Assembly (NCBI GenBank): GCA_037349315.1
Contig: JBAIAC010000007.1
Span: 51,733,001-51,797,000 of the forward strand
Source: Chelydra serpentina
Lineage: Eukaryota > Chordata > Testudines > Chelydridae
Direction of reading: 5' to 3'
Length of the DNA stretch: 64,000 nt
Shown: piece after piece, positions 1-11,431 of the stretch
Numbering within the stretch: the first letter of the stretch is position 1
Layout: each line of letters opens with the position of its first letter
Notes under the pieces: model-generated
Database searches by the model: none
What the model was told of the DNA's origin: nothing
What the model saw: only the letters and a program-made list of their open reading frames with translations
Position numbers and translations under genes: made by a program

Positions 1-60
1 ATAGTTATGCCAGGACAACCCCTAGTGTGGATGCAGTTATGCTGGTATAAAAGTGACTGA

Positions 61-782
61 GGCCTAGTCTACAATTAAAAATCAGATTGACCTAACTACG
101 TCACTCAGGGCTTTGAAAAATGTTGTGCCCTGAGCGCTGTAGTTAGGTCAAACTACTGTCTGGTATAGATGCATCTAAATCGATGAAAGAATTCTTCTGT
201 CAACGTAGCTACTGCTTGTCAGAGGTGGATTAACTATATCAATGGACAACCTCTTTCTGTTGATGTAGCACCATAGCATAGATGCTCCCTTCAGCAGCAC
301 AGTGGCAGCTCTGTCACTGTGCCGCTGTAGTGGCAGCAGTATAGAGACACTCTTAGCCCAGGTCTACACTGCGGGTGGGGATCGACCTAAGATACGCAAC
401 TTCAGCTACGGGAATAGCGTAACTGAAGTCGACATATCTCAGGTCGACTTACCTCGGCGTCTTCATGGCGGCGAGTCGACCACTGCTGCTCCCCCGTCAA
501 CTCCGCTTCCGCCTCTCCTGGCACTGGAGTTCCGGAGTCGAGGGGAGAGCACTCGGGGATCAATTTATCGCGTCTAGACTAGACACAATAAATCGACCCC
601 AGAGAGATTGATCGCTACCCACTGATCTGGTGGGTAGTGTAGACCTGCCCTTAGAGTGCTATAGCTTACTGCCCTTCCCAAATGGTAATAGCTATACCAT
701 ATAAAGCACTTTTACTGGTATATCTGTAGCCACACTATGCGGGTTATCTAAAGTGCTACAATGTTTGTATGTAGACAAGCCC
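61..782. mobile_element. Degenerate Harbinger-like MITE remnants, split by a younger MITE
   Basis: The left edge at 61 reads GGCCTAGTCTACA and the right edge near 782 reads TGTAGACAAGCCC, which are inverted versions of one terminal motif. Short inverted stretches such as TGACCTAACTACG (90-102) and its near complement (140-152) mark hairpin-forming MITE sequence. Positions 356-650 are a separate later insertion. The two halves may come from one element or from two related ones, because their inner sequences do not match clearly. No protein is encoded. Confidence 0.55.
356..650. mobile_element. Harbinger-type MITE with TTA target duplication
   Basis: This 295-bp element starts GCCCAGGTCTACACT and ends in the near-perfect inverse AGTGTAGACCTGCCC. 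It is flanked by TTA on both sides (353-355 and 651-653). TTA target duplications and short inverted termini are the hallmark of PIF/Harbinger elements. It contains many GTCGAC/TCGA motifs and internal complementary segments but no credible gene. A 91-residue open frame inside it is a chance frame. Confidence 0.75.
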
Positions 783-2096
783 TTGGGGGAAGGGGGAGAC
801 AGAGTGGCAACCTGAACTGTGTATGCCCTTGTTTGGGTTGATTTAAGTCAGATCCTCTATGCTATTGTAACACAGTTTTGTATTTAATTTCCTGTGTTTG
901 TAACTCAAGCCAACTTCCAGTGTTGCATGTGTGAATGTTTGTTTGGGTTTTTGTAAGGGCCTTTCAGTTGTTGGAAAGCATGAGGATTTTTAAATAGCTG
1001 TTAACACTAAACTAAAAGCCTGATCTTCCTTCCATTGTGGTCAGTGATAAAACTCCCATTGATTTAAAACAGGAATGGTGTTGAGCCCTAAGGGCTAGAT
1101 TCACCTTTTTTTTTTTTTTGGGGGGGGGGGGGGGGGAGACGGGACACACACACTGTGCTGCCAGATCAGAATAGGAGCATTTTACTCTCACTTTACACAG
1201 GTGTAAATGAGCACACAAGGTACCGGGCAGTGGCAAATCAGGCCATGTCTTCATTTGGGTCTTGTTCTTTTTAACAAAACTGGTAAGACACCTCCTACTG
1301 TGAAAACAGCAATCATGTTCATCAGCACTATCAGCAACCACTTCCCACCCTGCACACACACACTTTGTGTATGAACAATCAATACCATGGCACACATGTG
1401 AAATCTGCTGATGGGGTCCTGACTCCTATTCTTTCAGGAACTATGAGAACAATTGGCTGTCCAAGCTGAAAGAAAGGGAGGGTTACATCAACTGGGAAAA
1501 ATCCCAAGAAGTGCACATGGGCTCATCTTGGTCTGCAATAGCATCTACCCTTATGAGATTCCCCAGGAAGCCATTACATTGCATTGCCGTGGTAATGTTT
1601 GTTTGCAGTGCTGTTTGGCAACTGTAGCTGTGGTTGCCAGTTGACCCCCACCCCCACCCCCGGTACGGTTTCACGTCAGGTAACACATTGGTTTTGTTTC
1701 AATGACACAGTGATACCATGGTTGGCTGTGCTGTACAGTAGCACAGCCGAGTCTTTGTTATGCTGTCAGCAGAGCTATTTATACATTGCGACTCTCCTAA
1801 GGGCTGCTTCCTGTGTTGTTGTTCCACAGGCCAAAGCAGTCTGCCCAGATATGTGTAGTAGCTAATGCCATTCTTTTGTTTACCGGTATTTTCTGCGTGT
1901 AGCACATTATACTTGTGATATGTGAACTGTATATGCTCCCTGTTCATTTCTGGGTGTAATTTAAAGTGTTTATTCTTAACTTTATAAGCCCCCGAATGGT
2001 TAGATCCTAGGTTCCTCTCCGATGTGTGATACTGCAATGGTTGAGATTAGCTGAGATACTGGTACCAACACACCTCTTAGTTTAACTGGGATTAAA
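783..2096. other. Intergenic stretch without recognised gene
   Basis: No coding region is supported. The stretch holds a T14 run directly followed by G17 (1106-1136) and a CCCCCA-type repeat near 1645-1662. Short open frames on both strands overlap each other and have no family resemblance. Confidence 0.5.
1106..1136. repeat. Homopolymer junction T14-G17
   Basis: Fourteen T are followed without interruption by seventeen G. Long G runs can form quadruplexes and are prone to length error in assembly. Confidence 0.9.
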
Positions 2097-3160
2097 GAGG
2101 CTAGGACTTTTCAGCTTGGAAAAGGGGAGACTAAGGGGGGATATAATAGAGGTGTATACAATTACGAGTGGTGTGGAGAAAGTGAATAAGGAAAAGTTAT
2201 TTATTTGTTCCCATAATATAAGAACTAGGGGCCACCAAATGAAATTAATGGGCAGCAGGTTTAAAACAAATAAAAGGAAGTTCTTCTTCACACAGAGCAC
2301 AGTCAACCTGTGGAACTTCTTGCCTGAGGAGGCTGTGAAGGCTAGGACTATAACAGGGTTTAAAAGAGAACTGGATACATTCATGGAGGTTAAGTCCATT
2401 GATGGCTATTAGCCAGGATGGGTAAGGAATGGTGTTTGTCAGAGGGTGGTGATGGATGGCAGGAGAGAGATCACTTGATCATTACCTGTTAGGTCCATTC
2501 CCTCTGGGGCACTTGGAATTTGCCCCTGTCAGTAGACAGGATACTGGGCTGCATGAACCTTTGCAGTAGCGTAGCTAGGGGGGGAGCGGCCGCTCCCCCT
2601 GAGCACATTTTCCAAAAGTGGCGCCTTTTTAATTTTTGAAAGGGTGGAGACAGAGTGGACGGAGGTGAAGCAACAAAATAACACAGGGGTCCCACCGCTG
2701 GCCCCACCAAGAGCCTGCTGCTGGCCTGGGTTCTTTCACCCAGGCTGGCAGCGGGCTGAGAGACCCCGGCTGGCAGGAGCCCACGGGGGGAATCCTAGAG
2801 CAGCGGTTGGCTAAGCGGCTCAGCCCGCCCCGCTCTGGGATTCCCCCCCGCGGGCTCCTGACAGCAGGGGTCCTGCCGCTGGCCCCACCAAGAGCCCGCT
2901 GCTGGCCTGGGTGAAAGAGCCCAGGCCAGCAGCGGGCTGAGACACCCCGGCTGGCAGGAGCCCACGTGGGGGATCCCAGAGCAGGGCGGGCTAAGCTGCT
3001 CAGCCAGCCGCAGCTCTAGGATTCCCTCCCGCGGGCTTCTGCCACCCAGGTCGGGTCGGGTGGCGCCTTTTTTTATGTGTTCGCTCCCCCTGGTGTTAGA
3101 ACCTGGCTACGCAACTGAACCTTTGGTCTGACCCAGTACGGCCATTCTTATGTTCTTATG
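2097..3160 (+). mobile_element. CR1 LINE 3' end, interrupted by a hAT-like MITE
   Basis: The 98-residue frame at 2116-2412 has the typical C-terminus of CR1 ORF2, including the segments KLMGSRFKTNKRKFFFTQ and TITGFKRELD, and ends in a stop. It is followed by the CR1 3' untranslated part and a terminal TTCTTATG-type repeat near 3145-3160. The element is 5'-truncated. Positions 2564-3117 are a later insertion that splits the 3' UTR. The family call rests on recognised motifs, not on a database search. Confidence 0.8.
2564..3117. mobile_element. hAT-like non-autonomous element, copy 1
   Basis: The left end CAGTAGCGTAGC and right end GGCTACGCAACTG are inverted repeats. The element is flanked by a perfect 8-bp target duplication, AACCTTTG (2556-2563 and 3118-3125), as made by hAT transposases. 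The 554-bp interior is very GC-rich and contains two tandem units of roughly 190 bp built around GGCTGGCAGGAGCCCACG. It shares ends with copies at 5246 and 60472. It encodes no protein and presumably depended on a transposase supplied elsewhere. Confidence 0.8.
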
Positions 3161-3200
3161 GGAGGGGTTGGGGGCAGGGTTACTTCTGTGAAGAGTCTAT

Positions 3201-3413
3201 GGGCTAGTCTACACTGGCAATGCTAAAGTGCTGCCACAGCAGCATTTTAACATGGCTTGTGTGGTTGCAGAGCAGCGCTGGGAGAGCGCTCTCCCAGTGC
3301 TCTAAAAGAACCACCCCCATGAGGGGCTGAAAACTTGCTGTGCTCAGGGGTGTGTTTTTTCACACCCCTGAGAGAAAGTTGCAGTACTGTAAAGTGCCAG
3401 TGTAGACAAGCCC
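3201..3413. mobile_element. Harbinger-like MITE
   Basis: This 213-bp element begins GGGCTAGTCTACACTGGC and ends with the near inverse GCCAGTGTAGACAAGCCC. TAT flanks both sides (3198-3200 and 3414-3416). The interior has the hairpin GGGAGAGCGCTCTCCC (3279-3294) and another around the CAGGGGTGTG/CACACCCCTG pair (3346-3370). Termini resemble those of the intact Harbinger at 9056-14210, which is also flanked by TAT. Confidence 0.75.
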
Positions 3414-4182
3414 TATAACTTTCCTCTCCCACTGGTTCACTTGAGCCCAATTTTGTTGACCTTTAGTTCATGCATGCTGCAAGTTCACTTTATTTCCCAT
3501 GCTTTTTCTGGGATAGGTTGGGACAGGTGGGCTGTACTGAGTAATGTGGGAAGCCTAGTTTGGGGTAAACTGGGGAGGACATATTATTTTGGACATTGGT
3601 CCTAATTTGTGTATGTTATTAGTTAATTTTTAAACATGCACCCAGGGCTCTAGATCTATTTTTAAATAAAACCAAAATAGAAATAAATAACTGCTTAGTA
3701 TGGGTTTTGATGCTATAGAAATAGCAAGTCAGGAGGGAACACTTTACTAACCTCAACAGAAAAAAAACTGGACTGAGTGAAAACAGGCTCAGAAAGAAAG
3801 AGGAAAAGACACACCATGTATTTTAGAAGGAAAGGGGGAAAGAGCACAGGACTGAACAAAAGAGAAGAAAGAATGAAAGCAGGGGAAAGTTATTTAAAAA
3901 TGTATTTTTATAGAAGATTTTATGTTCAGACATTGTAGTAAACCACATTGCATATGCATTTCCATTAGAGACAACTATAAATATGTATGTGGAAGGGAGT
4001 GGTAATTGGACAAAGGATACAGGTTTCTGAAAACTAATACTATAAGCTGCTCTAGCATTTGCCTGCATTGTCTGTGCCTGCCAATTCATCCCAACAAAGA
4101 TCTTTATGTGTATCACATTAAAGACTACATGCAATTGAACTGAAAATGACGCTCACTCTCCTGGGTAGTGAAGGTAGCTCTT

Positions 4183-4705
4183 AAAAAGACTGGGACTTTT
4201 CAGCTTGGAAGAGAGACGACTGAGGGGGGATATGTCTAGAAAATCATGAATGATGTGGAGAAAGTGAATAAGGAAGTGTTATTTACCCCTTCACATAACC
4301 CAAGAACCAGGGGTCACCCAATGAAATCATTAGGCAGCAGGTTTAAAATGAACAGAAGGAAGTACTGCTAAACACAATGCACAGATAACCTGTGGAACTC
4401 ATTGCCAGGGAATGTTGTGAAGGCCAAAACAATAATGGGGTTCAAAAAAGAATTAGATAAGTTCATGGAGGGTAGGTCCATCAATGGCTGTTAGCCAGGA
4501 TGGTCAGGGGATGCAACACCATGCTCAGGATATCCCTAGGCTCTGACCGCCAGAAGCTGGGAGTGGATAACAGTGGATGGATCACTTGATGATTGCCTGG
4601 TCTGTTCATTCCCTCTGAAGCACCTGGCATTGGCCACTGTTGGAAGACAGGATACTGGGCTAGATGGACCTTTGGTCTGACCCATTATGACTGTTCTTAT
4701 GTTCT
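4183..4705 (+). mobile_element. CR1 LINE 3' end, 5'-truncated
   Basis: This is a second copy of the same CR1 3' region as at 2097-3160: GGGACTTTTCAGCTTGGAAG at the left, the GGCAGCAGGTTTAAAA block, and the GGACCTTTGGTCTGACCCA block before a TTCTTATG-like tail. Its reading frame is broken by substitutions, for example an early stop where copy 1 is open, so it appears older or more decayed. Confidence 0.8.
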
Positions 4706-4856
4706 CCATCTATGGCAGTGGAAGAAAGAGGGAGACAATCGGAGGTCTGTGAGGGCAAGGTTTCTGAAGGGGTTAGCACATTTCTACACAGAATGGCTGC
4801 TGGGTACCACCCCAGAGGTAGCTGCATACAGATAGTTAATCTTTATATCTTCTTCT

Positions 4857-5245
4857 TCAACGCTTAGCCAGACAGTTGGCTGTAGTGATCGTTCGCCATT
4901 TGGTCCGTTCCTGCGCAACCGCAAAGGCTTGATGGCCTGAGTGTCCAACATTGGAAAAGACTTGATGAACCCATGTAATAGGGGGTCTGCCTCTGGGCTG
5001 CTTACACCCCTCAGTTGGTGGAACTTTATCCCGGATGTTACAAGCTACCCGGATCAGTTTATAAAATGCTTTGGGATCCTTCTGCATAGAGTGAGCCTCA
5101 GGGTTCAGTTTCTTTGCATCCCCAAATGTCTGACCAACATAGGGACTTATATGAGACCCATTTGGCAGAAACTCAGTCCACACAAGTTAGAGGATGCTGG
5201 TGGGTTGAAGCAAACACCTAGTGGGCTTGCACAGATGATGTCTGC
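4857..5245 (-). pseudogene. Probable LINE ORF C-terminal remnant
   Basis: A 108-residue minus-strand frame (4857-5183) reads like the C-terminal part of a non-LTR retrotransposon polyprotein, with PRGRPPITW followed by AVAQERTKWRTI, a pattern common near the end of reverse transcriptase proteins. I cannot assign the clade. The hAT-like element at 5246 is inserted immediately beside it, and related sequence may continue past 5512. The alternative is a chance open frame. Confidence 0.4.
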
Positions 5246-5504
5246 CAGTGGCGTAGCCAGGTTTAGAGCACAGGGGGAGCGGAGCTAAAAAAAGGTGCCG
5301 GGAGCAAAAAGCATCGGGAGCAAAAAAAGGCGTCGGGAGCAAAAAATGCTCCCCTCTGGCTGCAGCGTAGGAGCAAAAAGCATCGGGAGCAAAAAAAGGC
5401 GTCAGGAGCTCCCCGCTGGCTGCAGCGTAGGAGCAAAAGAGCACAAAAAAGGCGCCGCTTCTGCTCAGTGGGGGAGTGGCTGCTCCCCCCGAGCTACGCT
5501 ACTG
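5246..5504. mobile_element. hAT-like non-autonomous element, copy 2
   Basis: It starts CAGTGGCGTAGCCAGG and ends GCTACGCTACTG, and is flanked by a perfect 8-bp duplication ATGTCTGC (5238-5245 and 5505-5512). The 259-bp interior is a small array of units containing GGGAGCAAAAA with alternating GCATC/GGCGTC, and the segment GGCTGCAGCGTAGGAGCAAA occurs twice. It is closely related to the copy at 60472-60727. Confidence 0.85.
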
Positions 5505-5512
5505 ATGTCTGC

Positions 5513-8389
5513 CCTGATTGAGAAGGATCCCAAAATGCTATACAAGCTGCATATAGGGGACATGACTGTATATGTCATATTCAATTATTGCTTCTCTCCT
5601 TAATGTTACAAAATTGTGGCCACTTATTGTATCCTGGTTGTCACATGCATGGCATCCTGGAACTTAGCACAATAGTGGGGAAAGAAGTCTGGACCAAAAG
5701 CACAGGCATCTACCATTTGGACCAAAGGAAATTCTCTTTTGTTTGCGTAGTGTCTGTGACATGCCTCTGAGCAGGTCTGATTCTATACCATGGAGCTCAA
5801 CTGTACAATGCATTTTTAGCCAGTGCATTACAATAAGTTCACTAGTAAACCCAACTAGCTTCAGCAACTGGGGCTGGAATATAGTCTTCCATTTCAGATT
5901 GGTAGTTCAGATCTGGACTAGCCTGCTATACCATCTGAAGGCTGTCTAGTATCTGATGTGAAAAAAATTGGTGGTTGCCGTTCATTTCCTAGTGAACAAC
6001 TGTTCCAATGTTACAACTACCACCACAACTGACTTTAACTGGCACTCTTGTTAGTAGTCTCAGAAAATAAGACAATAAGTGAATAGACATGGAGACTAAA
6101 CTTCACCCTCTCCACTAGAGGTGGTCCCTCCAAGTCAGGGTTGAGGCATATTGGCAGGGCACTGTGGGGAAGCTTGCCTTTGTCATTTCTGTTCTGTGGG
6201 GAGGACTCATCTTACAGAGATGTGAAAGGTGCCAGACTGAGAAGCACAACATTCATGTAAAATCTGTTCTTTAAAAGAATGTGTCCTGTGCTGTAGTAGG
6301 TTGTATACCATCTGGTTGAACTAGTTGCTGAAGTGGGAGTTCTTATAATTGGCTGGACTCAGACAAGAGACTCACAAGTTTTCATAAGTGTGATTTAGCA
6401 TAGGTGTGGAATGTCCTCTTCTTCTTTGTCTGGTTTGTCAGCCAGGAGACGTCTGTTCCAGAAGCAAAGGTCAAAAGTAGTAGTTAGTGTGTAATGTTTG
6501 CTCTGTATGAGACCGAAGACAGGGGCTGCACGCACTTACAGCCCATTAGGAGAGAATACATTGTGGGTGCAGTGTTGGGGAGTGCAGCTTTGGAAGTGGA
6601 CAGCTAGTAAATGATGGGCTGATGCTTGGGTGGTTAAAGACTAAACCAGAATAATAAATAAATGTTATAGAGAACTGAGCAGGGGACTCGAAGTATTTCT
6701 GAACCATGTAGCAGCAAAGCAATGGGTGCCTCAGGGGAGTACTGAGTGCACAGCTCAGCAATTCATTAACTACAGAGACGGGAATGATTAAAGATTTCAT
6801 ATTAAGACTGAGGAGTGGGCCCCATGTAAGGCCAGATACCCGCCACTCCACCTTCCATGCCCACAAGGGTGGGCACCCTACTAGTACCTAAACAAGGGCC
6901 AACCCACCTTTCCTGGAAGTCAACGGGAGTTGTATTCTGCTAAGGTCCTTACACTGTGCCTATCACCGTAGTATATGAGCACCTACTGTTTTGCTGCTAG
7001 CATCTACAGGATGCATGTTTCATTGCACCTACCTTTGATAAAGGTGGGCTCTATGTCAGCTTTCTTGCACAGGTAGGGAGTGGCAGCCTGCTGGGTCAGC
7101 TCTAGATGCCTGGCTTCCCTGCGACTCTCTCATTCAACTACTTCTATTTTTGAAGATCCTTCTGAATAACATATACAGTTTCAGACCCTGTGGAATTATG
7201 CTATCCAGGCAGCTGTGGTTTATTTGTGTCAAGGTAGGGGCACTAATGTGTATTTGGCCATTCAGAATCACAATTCTTTCAACATCTTCTAAATCTCAAC
7301 TTCATCATTTCTACAGAAATGGTGTCTGGTAACTATTTCAACAGCTTAACCCTTCAATCACTGGATTCCCCCCACCTTTACCACTCCCCGAAATGCTTCT
7401 CTTTGTGCGCATATGTGTTTGTATGATACACAATGGCTTAGTCTTCAAATGGTTAAAAAAAAATCTTGCACTTACAATTTTCCCCCATGATCAGCTGTAA
7501 CAGGGCTGCCTACTTTCATGCAGTATGTGCCTTTGATTGTAAAGCATTGGGTACAGGCTTATTTATTTCACCAAAGCTTGATGCTTCTGCTTCTATCTTT
7601 TCTATCTTTTCTCCAACTAATGTTTCCTTCAGTTCTCTACATTTTCTTCCCTTAAAGCCTTCAATTTTGCAGCCCTGCCAAAATGTCTGCATTTTCTTAA
7701 ATTCTCATTTCCTCTGGCACTCACTTCGTGCTTACAGTTACAGTAACTTTTAAAAAAAGATTTTACATTGAGCCCAATTTCCAGTCTGTAATCTTCAGTT
7801 TTAATATTGCTTCACTGCTGACTTTATTCTCATGTTTCTGCTTGATGCAAATGTACCTGCTTCGGTTTGGAAACATTAATTCACTTCAAAGTCAGACCTG
7901 TTAAAAAAAACAAACAAGAGGTGGGGTGGGGTGGGGGGTTGATGTGTTCTGGTTCCTTTTATTAACTTAATTTTTATTTGCTGTGCAAAGGCTTAATTTG
8001 TGTTTTGTGTTTAGTTTTGTATCAGATGTTGCTGGTTACCTACATCTCCTCTTCTGCCTCAGGCCTCACTGTGCTGTTCACAGAATTAGCATGTCGTGTA
8101 TAATTTTTTTTCTTCTGCAGGTACACAAATATGGTACTTAAAAAAAAAAATTCTCCAAACATGCAAGGCTAATTCCTGCAATGGTCTGATGCTTCTTGAG
8201 AGGTGCAGATTAAGAATGCTGAATAGCTCTCAGGAGTCATTAAGCATCATGTTGAATCTGAACCTCAGTGCACCAAGACTAAATAAAGATATTTTGCTAA
8301 ACAAGATGGTAAATAATAGCAGAATAATAATGATTTTCCTTAAAGCCTAGGCTTTCAAGGCATTTTAAAATATTAATGAAGCTTCACAA
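5513..8389. other. Intergenic stretch without recognised gene
   Basis: I see no supported gene or complete mobile element in this interval. It contains a (GGGGT)-like patch at about 7921-7938 and several A-rich runs. Open frames up to about 106 residues exist on both strands but overlap in competing frames and show no domain. Confidence 0.45.
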
Positions 8390-8822
8390 TTCCATTATCA
8401 AATGTTTTCACAGCCATTTTCCACATGGGTAAACTGAGACAAAGAGGTGAAGGCCGAGATTTTCAAGATCATTTGTATACCTGTGTGCCTCAGTTCTACA
8501 TGCACACTACAATTGTACAAAAACAACACCTGAAGAAATGGGGTTTTTACCCACGAAAGCTTATGCCCAAATAAATCTGTTAGTCTGTATCCACAAAAAC
8601 AAGGAGGAGTCCGGTGGCACCTTAAAGACTAACACAGCTACCCCCTGATACTTGATACAATTGCACATATAATCATAGCAAGTATGCATGTGAATTAGAG
8701 GCACAATTACACACACACGTTTCTAAAACATCTGAGCCTAAGTGACTTTCCTAAGCCACAAAGTGAATCAGTGACAGAGCTGGTGATAGAATCCAGGAGT
8801 TCTGATGCCCAGTTCTCTTGCA
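8390..8822 (-). repeat. MIR-type SINE, antisense, interrupted
   Basis: The left half has the antisense MIR signature CCACATGGGTAAACTGAGAC followed by AAAGAGGTGA. The right half resumes with AAGTGACTTTCCTAAGCC, GACAGAGCTGG and ATCCAGGAGTTCTGATGCCC. The intervening 280 or so bases include the repeat at 8533-8655. The assignment rests on characteristic MIR/CORE-SINE words. Confidence 0.55.
8533..8655. repeat. Interspersed repeat with CACGAAAGCTTATGC core
   Basis: This block contains CCACGAAAGCTTATGCCCAA and AAATCTGTTAGTCTG, then a portion ending AGACTAACACAGCTACCCCC. The same core is found at 40563-40690, and part of the terminal module at 55711-55775, so it is a multicopy family. I cannot decide whether it is a SINE or a DNA-transposon derivative. 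Confidence 0.6.
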
Positions 8823-9433
8823 GTTTCTACTTTTCTTTAGAAAGTAGGGCTTGCCTTATATAGGACATTGCATTGTCTTGATCAGTGAACAAAGGCCATA
8901 GTCAGTGGTTTTAGAGAGAGGCTCTTTCTTGTATTAATATCTTCTAGGAGACTGCATGAAGTACACAGAAGGGGTAGAGGGAGCAGAAACGTATTCTGTG
9001 AAACGTAATAGGAAGAGCATAATTAAATTTGCTACAGACAACAAAGATTCTCTATGGGTATGTCTACACTACGAGACTAGTTCGATTTTTGTGAAACCGA
9101 ACTTGGTAACCCGATATTGCCAGGTCGATTGTTCGAATCCACATCAGGGATCTTAATTCGAATTTCCGAGTCCACAGTAAGGGGGCAAGCGTCGACATTG
9201 CAAGCGGTGCACTGTGGGTAGCTATCCCACAGTTCCCGCAGTCCCCGCTGCCCACTGGAATTCTGGGTGTAGCCCCCAGTGCCTTGTGGGACCGAAATTG
9301 TGTCAAGGGTCGTTATACGTAAATTTCGTCACTCGACCCACACTTCCTCCTTCCCTACGTGAAAGCGCCGGTGGGCAATGAATTCGTGCCCTTTTCCTGT
9401 GGCTGATAGCTCGGACGCCACAGGACAGTGAGC

Positions 9434-10717
9434 ATGGAGCCCTCCGCGATTATCGCTGATGTTCTGTCTGTAGCCAACACCTCGCGCCTTATAGCGCACC
9501 TTTTCCAGACTCAGATGCAGAGAAATCGGGAGAGGAGGCAACGGAAGCTCCGGGAGTACTTGAACTCTGAGAGGGGCATGGACCTCTCGCAAAGCGCTGG
9601 ACCTCGGCCCCTAGACATCATGGTGGCAATGGGTCACGTTGATCCTGTGGAACGGCGATTCTGGGCAAGGGAAACAAGCACTGACTGGTGGGACCGCATA
9701 GTGCTGCAGGTCTGGGATGAATCCCAGTGGCTGCGAAACTTTCGGATGCATAAGGGCACTTTCATTGAACTTTGTGAGTTGCTGTCCCCTGCCCTGAAGC
9801 GCCAGGACACCCAGATGCGAGCAGCCCTGAGTATCCAGAAGCGAGTGGCCATAGCCCTGTGGAAGCTTGCAACCCCTGACAGCTACCGGTCAGTAGCGAA
9901 CCAATTTGGAGTGGGCAAGTCTACCGTGGGGGTTGCTGTGATGCAGGTAGCCCATGCAATCGTTGACCTGCTGCTCCCCAAAGTAGTGACCCTTGGAGAC
10001 GTGCAGGTGATCATAGATGGCTTCGCTGCGATGGGATTCCCAAACTGCGGTGGGGCCATAGATGGGACACACATCCCTATCCTGGGACCGGAGCACCAGG
10101 GCAGCCAGTACATTAACCGAAAGGGCTATTTTTCTGTGGTACTGCAAGCATTAGTGGACCACAAAGGACGTTTTACAAACATCAATGTGGGGTGGCCAGA
10201 CAAGGTTCATGATGCTCGAGTCTTCAAAAACTCTGGTCTGTTTAGATGGCTGCAACAGGGAGTTTATTTCCCGGACCGCAAAATCACTGTTGGGGATGTG
10301 GAGATGCCAACAGTGATCCTAGGGGACCCTGCCTACCCGCTAATGCCATGGCTCATGAAGCCATACATGGGAGCCCTGGACAGTGAAAAGGAGCTCTTCA
10401 ATTACCGCCTGAGCAAGTGTAGAATGGTGGTGGAGTGTGCCTTTGGCCGTCTCAAAGGCAGATGGCGAAGCTTACTGACTCGCTCCGACCTCAGCCCTAA
10501 AAATATCCCCATTGTGATTGCAGCGTGCTGTGTGCTCCACAATCTCTGTGAGATCAAGGGGGAGACGTTTATGCTGGGCTGGGAGGTTGAGGCAAATCGC
10601 CTGGTAGCAGATTATGCTCAGCCGGACACCAGGGCGATTAGAAGATCACAGCGGGACGCGCTGCGCATCCGTGAAGCTTTGAAAGCTCGCTTCCAGACAG
10701 AGCAGGGTAACCAGTGA
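9434..10717 (+). CDS. Harbinger DDE transposase
   Basis: This predicted nuclear transposase cuts and re-inserts the surrounding element. It is 427 residues long from the ATG at 9434, which I prefer to the GTG two codons upstream, and runs to TGA with no interruption. A helix-turn-helix-like region lies near residues 133-170 (SIQKRVAIALWKL, then SVANQFGVGKSTVGVAV). The DDE_Tnp_4 catalytic core follows: first Asp at D210 in GGAIDGTHIPI, a conserved KVHDARVF block at D260, second catalytic Asp at D298 in ILGDPAYPL, and Glu at E334 in RMVVECAFGRLKGRW. The VLHNLCE block near 367-373 is typical of HARBI1-like proteins. The C-terminus is basic and helical. Length fits the family. An AATAAA lies 111 bp past the stop. 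It is a mobile-element gene, not host HARBI1, because it sits inside matching inverted repeats beside its Myb partner. Confidence 0.93.
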   Translation: MEPSAIIADVLSVANTSRLIAHLFQTQMQRNRERRQRKLREYLNSERGMDLSQSAGPRPLDIMVAMGHVDPVERRFWARETSTDWWDRIVLQVWDESQWLRNFRMHKGTFIELCELLSPALKRQDTQMRAALSIQKRVAIALWKLATPDSYRSVANQFGVGKSTVGVAVMQVAHAIVDLLLPKVVTLGDVQVIIDGFAAMGFPNCGGAIDGTHIPILGPEHQGSQYINRKGYFSVVLQALVDHKGRFTNINVGWPDKVHDARVFKNSGLFRWLQQGVYFPDRKITVGDVEMPTVILGDPAYPLMPWLMKPYMGALDSEKELFNYRLSKCRMVVECAFGRLKGRWRSLLTRSDLSPKNIPIVIAACCVLHNLCEIKGETFMLGWEVEANRLVADYAQPDTRAIRRSQRDALRIREALKARFQTEQGNQ

Positions 10718-10827
10718 CTGTTACACTTCCTTAAACAGATACTGAACCTTCCCCTGAAGTTTCCGTTGCCCATCCTCTCCCATTACTAACCCCCTTCCCC
10801 CTCCTTCGCTCAACGCTTTAAAGGAAC

Positions 10828-10833
10828 AATAAA
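10828..10833 (+). terminator. Poly(A) signal of the Harbinger transposase gene
   Basis: An AATAAA hexamer occurs 111 bases after the transposase stop codon, in the region where the two element genes converge. Confidence 0.7.
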
Positions 10834-11347
10834 GGAAACATTTTTCTACTTGGGCTGTCTCCGGTACTGGTTTCTCGGTTACGGTTTTAACCGTGGACGC
10901 ATACCGCGGTTGGGGAGCGAGTGGAGTGTGGGAAAGTACGCTTCTAAGCTTGGGGAATGACATGCTCCTGCTCCCAGAGCAGTCGTAAGTGCTGGACTGC
11001 TTGTTTAAAGGGAGCCATTAACCTCTCCTAATCGCAGGTGTGTGTGCATTGCTCTATCATGCAGGCTATTGCCAGCCGCTAAAGATCAGCGGCCACCCTC
11101 CTCCACCAGACAGCGAATCACCCAACAACCAACCCCACGTAGAGAACCTGAAAACCCACACACAGAATGACAAGTGTGCTTCCTGCATGCAAGTGTTACT
11201 GTGCGTTTCAGTTGATCTGTTACCCTGTCTGTACCCTGGGTTGTGCACCAGTTCTCTGCACTAACGAACCCCGTTAACAAATAACCCGAAACACAAACGG
11301 TCCCGTTCAAGACACTCAGGGAAACATCAATGAACCAAAAAACCAGT

Positions 11348-11353
11348 TTTATT
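11348..11353 (-). terminator. Poly(A) signal of the Harbinger Myb-like gene
   Basis: AATAAA on the minus strand (TTTATT on plus) lies about 80 bases beyond the stop of the second exon of the Myb-like gene. Confidence 0.65.
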
Positions 11354-11431
11354 AAACAGAGCTGTTCTTTAACATGGAACCTGGGAAGGGGGGTGTTGAG
11401 GGGTGCGGCTGGAGGGATGGGAAGGAACAAT

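Noticed and set aside
9428..9433. GTG at 9428 as the transposase start.
   Set aside because: Eukaryotic initiation favours the ATG at 9434, and the two extra codons add nothing recognisable.
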